Shown: positions 7,603 through 19,207 of the stretch, piece after piece
Numbering within the stretch: the stretch's first letter is position 1
How the letters are laid out: the number at the start of each line of letters is the position of its first letter
Translations under genes and position numbers: made by a program
Assembly (NCBI GenBank): GCA_025765595.1
Contig: JAIVFH010000412.1
Coordinates: forward strand, 1 to 21,610
From: Obelidium mucronatum
Lineage: Eukaryota > Chytridiomycota > Chytridiomycetes > Chytridiales > Chytriomycetaceae
Direction of reading: 5' to 3'
Length of the DNA: 21,610 nt
Notes under the pieces: generated by a model
Seen by the model: the letters and a program-made list of their open reading frames with translations, nothing else
What the model was told of the DNA's origin: nothing
Databases searched by the model: none

Positions 7603-9372
7603 TCACTTTCTCTTTTTGCCCCCTCCCCTCGGCCCCAAATTGTCAAATAACGTCTTGGTCTTTGACGCGGAAGCAACAGCCGCGGAACGCTTCTTTCTTG
7701 TGCTTCCATGCAGTGGAGGTGGTGTTGATAGTCTATTCTCTTCTTCTTCGTCGTCGTCGTCGTTGTCTGGCGCATAGTGCCACCCTTTCTTCAACCCTGT
7801 CACGCGTCTCTTTCTATTGGATTTACTTCCACCACCGTTTTCCGCACCCGAATTTGGCTTCCCTGCGACGAAATTCGACGTTCTGGATCGCGTGAGAACT
7901 CTTCCCTTCTCCTCTAAATCATCAACGTCATCGTCAATGTCAACATCATCGTTTTCATCCCCACAACTGACAGTAGTCTTGACGACTTGGCAGCTCTCTC
8001 TTCCTGGCGTTTTAGCTTCTTGCTCCACCACCACCGCCACCAATCGCTTTCGCTTGTTTGAGATTTCGGTAGAAATTGGAATCGCTGCTGCTGCTGCTAC
8101 AGCGGCTGCCAGGAATCGTTCAATATCCTCTTCCTCGTCATCATCGATTCGTTGTGGTTTCGTTTTCATCGCTTTTGGTAGTTGGCGACTTGGTGGTGCT
8201 GTTTGGTCGGTTTCAAGCGAAAGCAACGGAGTTGTTTCCAGCTTCTCTTCCAAGCCCGCTTGCTGCTGCTGCTGCTGCTGCTGCTGCTTATCGAGTTCCT
8301 CCAAAAGCGTCAGATCATCGAAAATCGAGTCTACAAGAAGGAGCGATACTTCCACGTGGTGGTTTGTTTCCGCCAGCACTTCTGCTGCAATATCAAGTAT
8401 ACCGTCTTGAGCTGAAACTGCAGTCGCCTCCAATGGTGGTGCCTCATAAATATCAAAATCTGGAGTTGCTGATGGGATTGTTTCTTTCATTGTGACTTCC
8501 ATCGCCGCTACTACAGGTAAGTCTTTGGCCTTGTCAAAGTTACTTTCTTCTGACTCAAGTATCGCGGATGCAGTGTCAGTGATTCCTACAGTATTCGCTT
8601 CCATATCATTTCTGTGACCCAGAATAATACTATTACTGCTACCATCCTCAGAAGCAAGCTTGTGTTTTTGTTGTTCAAGTTTAGTATCACACTCGTTCTT
8701 TGTTATTTCTCAATTCGAGATATTTGGACGTCAAAAAACGAACCATAATTTCCTCAATCGCATCAATCATCAAATCTGATTCTTGTAGTAGTTGGCTTGG
8801 ACTTTGTGATACGATAGCAGACTCTATAAAGATAAAAAAAACAATTCAGAAAATATACAGAAGAAAGAAGGAAAAAAATGAGGGGTCCAGGGGAAGCCGT
8901 CGAGACTCTTACCGCTAATGCTACTGCTTTCAGACAGTAGGTCAGTCGAAACGGCGCTACTGGCGGCAGGTGGTGTTCCGTCACAAGTCATCATCGCATC
9001 ATTTCCTTTTATGCTCTTTTCGTCCTCCTTCTTCTCCTCCTTCTCCTTCGCGTCTACTGTTGCTAACAGCATAATAATATTTTAATTTAATTACTGGGTA
9101 ACAAAGAGAATACCATTTTTGGACTCAGCCACAGCATCAACCACATCAACCGCACACAGCGCGTCGAGATACTCCAGCGCCGCGCCAATCTCGTCGTCAA
9201 TCAGCGTCGCGTCGGCGTCCGCCAAGCATCGTTCGGACACCGGCAGCTGTTCGGACACGCGTTCGGACACGCAGGCATCGCGTTGGAGCAGCGGCTCGAG
9301 CGCCGTCCACGACGTGTCGAGCAGCTGGCCAAACTCGCGCGTGGCGTCGGGTGCGGGTGCGGCGTCGTGCAT
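7603..9372 (-). CDS. Unrecognised low-complexity, probably nuclear protein
   Basis: Four exons in gene order, 9372-9114, 9062-8913, 8823-8744 and 8697-7603, join in consistent phase to 527 residues. The last intron is only 46 nt. The N-terminus (MHDAAPAPDATREFGQLLD, then a Leu/Ala/Asp-rich segment) is helical-looking and GC-rich, and could be an interaction domain. It is followed by a Lys/Glu-rich stretch, Ser-rich sequence, a predicted helix around LMIDAIEEIM, a run of 9 Gln (near 8259-8286), an acidic/poly-Ala region, and acidic tracts alternating with basic clusters (SNKRKR, KSNRKRR, STRKKR, a final GGGKKRK). The basic clusters resemble nuclear localisation signals. No domain is recognised. 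The exon set rests on frame continuity alone, so the N-terminal joins are less certain than the last exon. It starts 79 bp downstream of the RBBP4 stop. Confidence 0.65.
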
Positions 9373-9451
9373 TCTTTTGCTTCTTTGTTGTTTCTTTTGT
9401 TTCTTTTGTTGAATATTAAAACGGCCGTTTATTGAAAAATGCGCCACACTC

Positions 9452-11631
<2,180 letters not shown>

Positions 11632-11726
11632 TTTGGATTTTACTGATAAATAAAATGTAAAGATGAATAAATAAAACTAAAAATAAAATAAATTAACTTT
11701 TATTAAATATCGAAATTAAATCCAAA

Positions 11727-12417
11727 ATGTTCTCTTCTTCTCGTTTCGTTGTCCAAAGCATCCAAAGAGCGCAGCGCAGAAGCCTGTCCACGATCAAGCC
11801 TTTCTACACTGCCGAGTCAACGGCTACTGGTGGACGCGATGGTTCTGTTACTGGAACTGAAGGCTTCAAGTCAAAGATGGTTTTACCAACTGCTTTGAAG
11901 GGTTTTGTTACTTTCTTTTGGTTATCCGTTGTCCCCTCATTGCTCATTTTGGTTGGTCACAGGCCCAGGCGCCTCTGCAACTGCCCAGAACCCAGAGGTT
12001 CTCTTTGCTTCAGGTTAGTTCAAAGCACTTACTAATAGGGTTTTCATTCTAAAATCTCGAAAATTGCTCCACTGTTATCTAACTCCAAAGGATACGCCGC
12101 CTGTTTCCTTGGAGCCGTGCATGCTGCAGCTGGTGAGCTCAAGATTGCCGTTCCAAAGGATTCCTCTGTGACCGTCAAGACCCACTTGGGACACATTCAA
12201 ACCAACGGTGCTGGATTCGGTCTGGCTGTTGACATTACTGGAAACTTCCCTGGTCTCGACAAGGCTAAAGCTCGTGCTTTGGTCGACAAGGCGCACAACG
12301 ATGTAACGTGTTTTTTCTTGGCACTCCTTCTATCCCCATTAATTTTCCTGGTTTTCTTAGATCTGCCCTTACTCCAAGGCTACTCGTGGAAACATTGTCG
12401 TCAATGTCAACGTTTAA
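11727..12417 (+). CDS. ohr: Organic hydroperoxide resistance protein (Ohr/OsmC family), probably mitochondrial
   Basis: Thiol peroxidase that reduces organic hydroperoxides. Exons 11727-11901, 11963-12013, 12091-12302 and 12361-12417 join in phase to 164 residues. Family motifs: ATGGRDGSV near the N-terminus, AQNPEVLFASGYAACFLGA carrying the first catalytic cysteine (Cys80), and CPYSKATRGNIVVNV carrying the second (Cys148). The canonical Arg of the active site is plausibly the one in GGRDG. The first about 25 residues (MFSSSRFVVQSIQRAQRRSL) are Arg/Ser-rich with no acidic residue, as in mitochondrial presequences, and precede the point where bacterial Ohr begins. Bacterial Ohr is about 140 residues, so the extension accounts for the extra length. 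Four exons show the gene is established in a eukaryotic nucleus. It converges on the Tam gene, 93 bp between stops. Confidence 0.93.
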
Positions 12418-12510
12418 TTGATGATGGCAATAAAGAGCGTTCTTCCTCGATCTCAAGTTTATAAATTGCGAAAAACTCTTTTGTATTCCAACAAAAACTT
12501 ATTAGAGTCT

Positions 12511-13383
12511 TCATTCCTTTGTGGCAACGACAAAGAAACGGTTGAACTCAAACACAGTCTTTCCGTCGCTCGTCTTTGGATACGCTTTCGAAATCAACTC
12601 GCGATACTTTGCAATGAATGCCTTTCCATCAACAGAATCTTTTCCTCCAACAGCATCAACATACGGACCCAAACCAGTTGACGCCGTGAAATCCGCTACT
12701 GGATTATCCCCCTCCAAAAGCATCGCATACTTTGAATGCCACATATTAATCTTGGAAACACATTCCGTTGATTGAAGCAAGTTATAATAGTCTTGCGGAT
12801 CTTTTTCGCAAGTGACCCAACAACGCGTCTTTGAAATACACTCTGCCAATCCCAACTCTTTAGCAGCTTCTCTCATGAGTAAATGAGAGTTCTGGGCCCG
12901 TGTATCTGGAATCTGGAATGCGAGCACCCCGCCTGGGCTCAAACAAGTCTTCATGAGGCGAGGGATCAAGGTTTGCTGAACGTCAAAGGAAACCCAATGC
13001 AAAGCAGCATTCGAATAAATCAAGTCCACTTTTTCCTCGAACTGATTTAATTGGAAGCTTTCAAAGTCAGCCTGATGATACGTAATGTTCATGGTCGAGC
13101 CGTTTTCAAGCTGTTCATCATGATTTGCTTTCGCCTTGTTGAGCATTTCAGGCGAAGAATCCACACATTCAATAGCAGCATTGGGCCAGGCTTCTCTGAG
13201 GAAGGGAGTTATGTTGCCCGTTCCACAGCCAAGATCGAGAATCCTGTTCACTTGTCTTTGACTTTGTTGCAATGATATTCTTGCTTGCATCAAGAGATCT
13301 AACGCAGGTCTCAGTCGTTCTCCGCCGAATCGGAGGTATTGCGAGGGAACCCACAACCGAGAGCTTCGTTGGTGGACTTGCAT
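12511..13383 (-). CDS. tam: Trans-aconitate methyltransferase-like SAM enzyme
   Basis: Intronless 290-residue class I methyltransferase. Tam enzymes methylate trans-aconitate, a by-product inhibitor of aconitase, using S-adenosylmethionine. The N-terminus has the Tam signature WVPSQYLRFGGERLRPALDL (11-30). SAM motif I is ILDLGCGTGN (48-57), followed by IECVDSSPEML (motif II acid). FEEKVDLIYSNAALHWV is a strongly Tam-like core block, with LSPGGVLAFQIPD after it. The C-terminal FNRFFVVATKE matches the family's final strand. It is the only sizeable complete gene here without an intron, which may reflect a younger or horizontally acquired origin; bacterial and fungal homologues both exist, so this is only suggestive. 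Yeast-type enzymes act on the 3-position, and the regiospecificity cannot be read from sequence. Confidence 0.9.
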   Translation of the reverse strand: MQVHQRSSRLWVPSQYLRFGGERLRPALDLLMQARISLQQSQRQVNRILDLGCGTGNITPFLREAWPNAAIECVDSSPEMLNKAKANHDEQLENGSTMNITYHQADFESFQLNQFEEKVDLIYSNAALHWVSFDVQQTLIPRLMKTCLSPGGVLAFQIPDTRAQNSHLLMREAAKELGLAECISKTRCWVTCEKDPQDYYNLLQSTECVSKINMWHSKYAMLLEGDNPVADFTASTGLGPYVDAVGGKDSVDGKAFIAKYRELISKAYPKTSDGKTVFEFNRFFVVATKE

Positions 13384-13476
13384 GTTTAGTAGGCAAATGA
13401 CGAAATTAACAAGAATCCAACGTCTTGGTTTTTATATCCAAATTCCCCCCTATGAATAATTCAATCAACAGATTTA

Positions 13477-13857
13477 TTAATTCGATGCAGCACCAGCCTG
13501 TTCCCCTTCCATTGACCCCATAATCCGACCCCCAATTTCTCCAGCCGTCTTTTGAATCAATAGATTCGTTTGCATAAACTTGTGCACACATCTGTCCAGA
13601 CAAACAGCTTCGCCCTTGTTCAGATCCCCATCTTGCAGGTATAGAGGAGAAATGCACTTTTCTTTACAGCTGCTGATCAGTCTTGAAATGAAAGAAAGAT
13701 TGGGGTACTTGTGAGTCTTAAAATCCTCCCAAACCCCAAAAGAACAAAGTACCGCCGCCCCGAACACCCCACAAGTCTAGAATATGAATTACCTTCGCCT
13801 GAAGTCTGATTCAACTTCTTGTGCCAGTTCTTGTTCCCATGCTGCCATTCCTTGCAT
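13477..13857 (-). CDS. TIM10: Mitochondrial intermembrane-space chaperone Tim10
   Basis: Small Tim protein that, with Tim9, escorts hydrophobic carrier proteins across the intermembrane space to TIM22. Exons 13857-13793 and 13681-13477 join (AG|A) to 89 residues, the normal length. The twin CX3C motif is intact: CKEKC (27-31) and CLDRC (49-53). The linker ISPLYLQDGDLNKGEAV and the following VHKFM fit Tim10 better than Tim9, Tim8 or Tim13. Start at 13857 (MQGMAAWEQELAQ) is chosen as the first ATG; Met4 is an alternative. It sits between the Tam gene and the NOXRED1-like gene on the same strand, with gaps of 93 and 117 bp. Confidence 0.9.
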
Positions 13858-13974
13858 CTTTTCGATAGGTTGGTTTAATTATTCAAAAAAGGAGAAAAAT
13901 GAATGTAAGTCTGATTATCTATAACTGCAATTAACAGAATACTAATTTTTTTTAATTATAATTCTCTTTGTTTT

Positions 13975-15120
13975 TCATGCTGCACGCATCGGATCATGAC
14001 GATCTAAATTAAAAGCCTGGAATTCTGCAACACTCGAAACACTGCTTTCTGGAAGAACTGATTGGAGTGTTTCCTTGCTCTGGGAATCACTCAAACCGTG
14101 TCGTCGACAAAAATCACTGCATACTCTTCGAAAGGTATCTGAAATGGTGGGTGTTGAATATATGATTCAAAGCAACGGAAAAAAAAGTAACACAAACCCA
14201 GATCTGGACAACTAACGCCTTTTGTAAATGCTTTCATATTCCACGTTATCTTTTTTAATAATGTTATGGAAATATGATGTAAGACCATGTTAATTAAAAT
14301 GCTTGCATTCGAAGAATAGGCATGGAATATGGATTACATTCTGTGGCGCTCTGTCGCTGACGTGGTATTCCTCAAAATTCCAATGCGGCGAAATTATTAA
14401 ACTTGAACCAAGAAGTGACTTCATTCGAGTTTCCGTTATTCCAGAAATTACTGGCATGAGAATCGTGTTGGAGATATCATGACCACGTAGTTGCTCTTCC
14501 GTTAGTGTCAAGTGCATTGCTGATCCCAGTAATACAATCATGGATAAAGCCGCAGTGACCTAGTTGGAGATGATTATTTACTGGCTACATACAAAAAATA
14601 ACTGCCGTGAACTCACCTTTGTGTTTCTTTCCCAGTCACTCACAATTTGTATTCCTGGATGCTTCTCATTCACCCAGGACACTAAATGATCTCTTCTTCC
14701 GAGAATACAAATCTGTTTTGGTTTAAGCAGAGATCCGTTTCCCGCCGCTAGAAGCGCGTCTGCGATTACTTTGCAATCGGCTTCTCCAGTTTCCGGCAAT
14801 ATATCACTTAACAGAATCCCTACGCGAAACTCTCTTTTGTTAATATCTGCAACAGGTACTGCCGCTAGAGCCTGGACCAGTTTGTTGACGTGTATGACAC
14901 TCCACACGACTTGATCGCGTAAAGATTCTTTCATGCGATGGTATTTAATTCTTCGCTGGGCCAGATCGTGTGTGAGAGCTGGGTCTGTGGATGCCTGCTG
15001 ATCATCGACTAAGGAAGTTACAAAGTCGAACGAGAGCGATCTGAAAAAGTTTGTAATGCTATCGCCTTCTCGGTATTTCTGTAGAATGTTCGATTCTGGG
15101 CTTTTTGCAGTTGTGTCCAT
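13975..15120 (-). CDS. Rossmann-fold oxidoreductase-like protein (NOXRED1 / pyrroline-5-carboxylate reductase-like)
   Basis: Exons 15120-14617 and 14559-14338 are firm (phase 0, GT-AG) and encode 242 residues. REFRVGILLSDIL resembles a dinucleotide-binding first strand, though the usual glycine cluster is degenerate. LLKPKQICILGRRDHLVSWV then NEKHPGIQIVSDWERNTK fits the second strand and the Asn-containing stretch of NOXRED1/P5CR-like proteins. ISNTILMPVISGITETRMKS follows, as where those proteins have their TFVAGI-type block. The 3' end is uncertain: a small exon 14249-14219 (ITWNMKAFTK) and a last exon 14138-13975 (TFRRVCSDFCRRHG to DPMRAA) join in frame only through a GC-AG intron. The alternative frame ends IPFEEYAVIFVDDTV at 14091. 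Family assignment is moderate; without the glycine motif, cofactor binding is doubtful. Confidence 0.55.
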
Positions 15121-15278
15121 GCTGTGTTTTTGATTCAGTTATTTTTCTTCAAGTATGTATGAAAAAAAACTTGCACTTGAGAAAGGGTCAGAACTTATTA
15201 TTTAATAGTAAATTCGTTCTTAGAATATTATGCGGCCGGGAGCAACCGTCTGGATACGTTTTTTCTTAAAATCAATAA

Positions 15279-16100
15279 ATGGGCGTTTCGCGGTAAAGCC
15301 CTCACACACGCTCTCGTGCGCGTACATTCGCCATCTCATTTTTTCTCTTTGGACTTCTTTGTAGAACTCTTCACTTCAATCAATCTTGGGCCTCAGATGC
15401 CTCAGCCCAAATCCACGATAGACTTAAAACAGTCTACAACGCAAAGAACTCCAATTCAGCGTGGTCCATTCTCTGCAGGCTATATCTCCAACAGCAACAG
15501 CAACAACAGCAACTAAATCAATCGAAATCAACGAAACCTAAGCACTTGTATGTCCTCAATACAACATCAAGCGATACTGCAACGCCTGTAGCCTATTCGC
15601 TCATTGTTGATCCAAACCAAAATAAGAGTAGCTTTATTAAATGTGGTGGAGGATCTGAGCTTGAAACTATTGTCAGCAAGCTGAAGACCAGCTGGGTTTC
15701 TCGACAAGCCATCAGAATTGATGGATTGGAATACCGCCCGCCCAATTGTGACTTTTCAATCAAAGTGGGAACAATGACGATCGGGACAATGTTAAAAGGT
15801 GTTCTTTTGGAGGTGTGTATTCCTTTGCCTGCCGGGAAACAACCGCTTAATGCAAACATCCTAAAAATCAACCAGATCACGATTGAAAACACTCAAGATG
15901 AATCTATTGCCATTCCCCGCATTCGAACGCTTCTTCAGAAACTATTTGCGGAGATTCCCGGATACTCTTCCTTGAGTCTTGTGAACCTCGTACCGGATAC
16001 CATAGACTTCGGAAACGCGGCTTGGTTGCAGAAGGAACAGTCTCAGGATGCTCAGTCGTCGTATTGTCTAATGACTCTTTGCAATCAGCTGCTGCTGTGA
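15279..16100 (+). CDS. MED20: Mediator complex subunit 20
   Basis: Head-module subunit of Mediator (Srb2 in yeast), which links activators to RNA polymerase II. A 14-nt first coding exon (15279-15292, ATG GGC GTT TCG CG) joins across a 72-nt intron to 15365-16100. The result starts MGVSRTLHFNQSW, like the MGVT start of animal MED20. Total about 249 residues (human 212). Family features: the LYVLNTTS strand, a VSKLKTSWVSRQAIRIDGLE block corresponding to the MVKLKGFF segment, and YRPPNCDFSIKVGTMTIG then LKGVLLEV, which is the most conserved MED20 motif. A Gln tract of 8 residues (near 15488-15514) lies before LYVL. The ATG at 15316 lies in another frame and was not used. It is divergent from the NOXRED1-like gene, 158 bp apart. 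Confidence 0.9.
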
Positions 16101-16545
16101 AGGAGAATAAATGAAACTGACTTGTTGAACTTTAGAATCACGTGTTGTTAACAACCAATACACAACAATTGAAAATCAATAATTACAAAATGACGTCATT
16201 CGTTTGTTAGGATGATGCCAAAGGTGGGAGACGGAGATCTCAGAACACCATATAAAGAGGACGAACAAACAATGCGTCCTCCACAAAGAATTTCTACAGC
16301 TTTCTACAGCCTTCTCTTGCAACTCCTTAAAGGCAAAGCTGGGAGAAGATTTTCGAACTCATTCGAATCCAAACAAACAGTGCCACCTTTCAAAACAATC
16401 TCTTTTTAAAAAGACGTGCAGAAGTCCTTCCTTCACCTTCCCTTCCCAACTTTGATTTCAACCAATCCTGTAGGCTGTAGTATCTCCTTACTTCTTACTT
16501 TGAATCTCTCTCCTGCAAGCACATCAGCCCACTGGCAAGCAGAAA
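16101..16545. other. Intergenic gap between MED20 and the STF2-like gene
   Basis: 445 bp without a recognised gene. A 65-codon frame at 16212-16409 has no recognisable motif and is left uncalled. A pyrimidine-rich stretch (16425-16515, rich in CTT/TCC) immediately before the STF2-like ATG looks like a promoter or 5' UTR region. A TATAAAG at 16250 is A/T-rich core-promoter-like, but is about 300 bp upstream of the ATG. Confidence 0.35.
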
Positions 16546-16797
16546 ATGACAAGAACGATCCGTCAACCATATAACACATCCCACATTCCTCATGTCAGCC
16601 TCCAAGAACGCTTTGCCCGCAACTTTGAAAATGGCTTGATGAAACCCACATTCAAAAAGAATGGTGCTGGGCGTGGCAACTGGGGATCTGCCATTGAAGT
16701 GTACGATTTGTACGATGGACCCAGAGAGGCTGGGTTAACCGTGCAGGTTGTTTCACACGACGTTGGATCAGAGACAAAGAAGAGTTACTCGAGATAA
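16546..16797 (+). CDS. Small STF2-like (GxGNWG-motif) hydrophilic protein
   Basis: Single-exon, 83-residue, highly hydrophilic protein. The centre, FKKNGAGRGNWGSAIEVYDL, matches the glycine-rich KxGxGKGNWG-D motif of fungal STF2/TFS-like proteins and of the HABP4/SERBP1 family. Yeast Stf2 was described as an F1F0-ATPase-stabilising factor and later as a desiccation-protective hydrophilin. No signal peptide or membrane segment is present. The start, MTRTIRQPYN, resembles the MTRTNKW start of yeast Stf2. Identification rests on one short motif and the size, so function should be taken as probable only. It lies 61 bp upstream of the ArfGAP ATG on the same strand. Confidence 0.65.
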   Translation: MTRTIRQPYNTSHIPHVSLQERFARNFENGLMKPTFKKNGAGRGNWGSAIEVYDLYDGPREAGLTVQVVSHDVGSETKKSYSR

Positions 16798-16858
16798 TCA
16801 TATGAAAATAAAAAAATAATACGTGCAATTTAAATCGACTTTATTTTCAAAAATAACA

Positions 16859-18850
16859 ATGGCATCGAAACACGAACTCTCAAAGCAGGAAATCGCTGAC
16901 GTCTTCAAGAAGCTGAAAGCCGCACGGAGAGAAAACAAGGTAACGCCGTCCTTGAAGTGCTAGGAAAGGACTGTTCTGGTCATGCTAACCAGTTTACAAC
17001 CAACTCATATTGCGCCGATCGCCTGGTTTAGACCTGCTTCGACTGCGGAGCAAAGAATCCAACTTGGTCTTCAGTGACCTATGGTGTCTACCTCTGTTTG
17101 GACTGCAGTGCCGTACACAGAAACATGGGTGTGCATATTACCTTTGTCAGGTCAGCGCCTTGTCTCTCTCTCCCTCGTCTGATTGATAACTTGGTTTCTA
17201 ATTCTTCATTTTTACACATGATTGTGGCAGATCGGTTGTTCTCGATTCGTGGAGTGTTGACCAATTGCGAGTAATGAAAGTCTCTGGCAATGCTAATGCA
17301 GCCGAGTGGTTCAGAGCACACGGAACCGGAAACTACAAGGACGCAAAGCAAAAGTACACTTCAAGGGCGGGTGTTGGATACCGGGTGAGCATAGCTGTCT
17401 CCCTTTTTGTATGAGGTTGGTATAGGTCTGAAACATATCATTTGTATCAGGATCGTGTCAAACAGTTGGCCGAAGAAGATGCTCGTCGTTATCCACAAGG
17501 GATCGTGATTGATTCCGCTGTTGGCGCCGTGTCTGAAGTCGCAGCTCCACCAGCAAAGGATGACTTTTTCTCGGACTGGGGAACTGATGAAAACACTGCC
17601 ATTCAACCACAACAACAAACTGCTCCTGTTTCTACGGCAATTAATGTGGCGTCTCCAGTGAGACCAATCACACCTGTTCAGCAGGCGATCCCCGCACCAA
17701 CCATCGCCAAACCACAACCACAACAGTCTTTTGGATTCGATAACACAGACGACGGCTTTTTGGACTTTGATGATGCCCCCGATGCCTTTTCGGCGCCAAT
17801 TGCAGCGGCTACCCCAGCACCAGCCCCCGCCCCAGTCGTGCCTGTTTCCCCACCGAAACCCGTTGCCCAGCCACAGCAAACAGCGGCTACTACAGCATCA
17901 GCAGCAGCAGCACCTGCATCTGTGCTTACTAAACCTGGGGGTCTTGGTGCAAAGAAACTTGGCGCTAAAAAAGCCACAAAAATCATCAATTTTGATGAAG
18001 CCGAACGCCGTGCAAAGGAAGAAGAAGAACGTATCAAAAGGGAGGAAGAAGAGGCAAAGCGATTCGAAAAGGAAAGAGCCAATGTCGCGCCTCTTGGTGG
18101 ATTTGGTGCTTCATCGGCTGGCAGTGGAGCTGCCGCCTTTTCTTCTCGTTTGATGTTTGTTGATCCCTCTGCGTCATCTGGAAATGCGTCTCCAGCTGCG
18201 GCGGGTGGCTCCGATGTGGATAGATTGGGACTTGGAATGGGAAAACTTGGATTTGGGTTTGATCCTTCCAACGCTCCTGCTGCAAAGAGTGGATCTGCGG
18301 GAGTCACAGGAAATGTTGGAGCGCCGAAATTCGGCGCTGCGGCTGGAGGATTTGGTTCGTCTGCTGCCGCTAAACCTCCTTCTGCTGCAGAGGGTGATGC
18401 CGCCAAAAGATTTGGAAATGCGAAGTCTATTTCAAGTGACCAATATTTTGGAAAGGGGGCATACGATGAACAAGAAAGGTATTACACAATTCATTTTTTA
18501 TTTTTCTTATTTTTCTTGGAAAGTTAACCAATATTTTTTTCAGCGCTGAAGCTCGCAACCGCTTGCAACAATTTTCAGGACGATCCGGCTTTGGATCCGA
18601 CGATTACCATGGCCGTCATTCTTCGCAAGATCAAGGACGGGGGATATCTGGAACATCCCCGTCATTGAACGTTGGTGATATGATGGAAACTGTTGGATCT
18701 AGTGTGCGAGTGTTTGCAAATAGTTTTGTGGATCAAGGAATCGAGGACATTAACAGCGTGAGAAATATTGTCGCCTCTGGAAGCAGCAAGCTTGCCGATA
18801 TGTTCTCTGAAATTCAGGTTTGGCTCGGATTTTTCCGTTTGTCTGTCTAA
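16859..18850 (+). CDS. GLO3: Glo3-type ADP-ribosylation factor GTPase-activating protein (ArfGAP2/3)
   Basis: Stimulates GTP hydrolysis by Arf1 on COPI vesicles for Golgi-to-ER traffic. Exons 16859-16939, 17032-17150, 17231-17384, 17451-18478 and 18544-18850 join in phase to 562 residues. The zinc finger [17 protein letters not shown] then CLDC has CX2CX16CX2C spacing (29, 32, 49, 52), and the catalytic arginine finger is Arg57 in [29 protein letters not shown] completes the ArfGAP domain. The middle is Ala/Pro/Gln-rich, then has a charged helix ([20 protein letters not shown]) and a Gly/Ala-rich region. ISSDQYFG (445-452) is the Glo3 regulatory motif that separates ArfGAP2/3 from ArfGAP1. 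A GT at 18820 following ATTCAG, with a CAG at 18932-18934, offers an alternative last intron that would change only the last residues. COG2 in this window works in the same pathway. Confidence 0.93.
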
Positions 18851-19207
18851 GTCTTTGTTTGAAACAGCATCGTTACGGTTAGAGTTGACCAACCTCAAGT
18901 TAAAAATTGTGTGTGTTTTGTGTTTTGCATCAGAATGCGTTCTTTTGATGATGATTCTCTCTTATTTGAAGGTCACGTAATAAAGTTGTTCCTATAAATA
19001 ATTCTTCTGCAAAAATCGAACGAAAAGAACGTTTGACTCAAGTTCTCTAATGAAACTTGTGTGAAACAGACGTACATATACCGTCAAATCTAAAAAAAGA
19101 CATTTTGGGAGTGAACTTGGTAAAGTAAAAGCGTGATTGGTCTACCATTGTCATTAAAAACAGAACGGGGAAAAAACACCAGCTGTAACCTATCTCTCCG
19201 GACAAGA
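18851..19207. other. Gap between the ArfGAP gene and the Ubl/Cys-rich gene
   Basis: 357 bp. The first part is probably ArfGAP 3' UTR: GTAATAAAG at 18977-18985 is a likely poly(A) signal. The second part would be the promoter and 5' UTR of the next gene. The frame from 19133 is open before the ATG at 19208 but has no ATG upstream. No motif is recognised. Confidence 0.35.

Noticed and set aside
7817..8410. Plus-strand Ser/Cys-rich frame (CCCCCCCCC run)
   Set aside because: Antisense of the acidic and poly-Gln coding exon on minus; the Cys run is the complement of the CAG repeat.
13169..13396. Minus-strand 75-codon frame starting upstream of the Tam start
   Set aside because: It overlaps the Tam N-terminus in another frame and shows no family motif; the Tam frame carries W-P-Y-F and the SAM motif.
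16212..16409. Plus-strand 65-codon frame between MED20 and the STF2-like gene
   Set aside because: No motif, and no splice context linking it to either neighbour; kept as intergenic.
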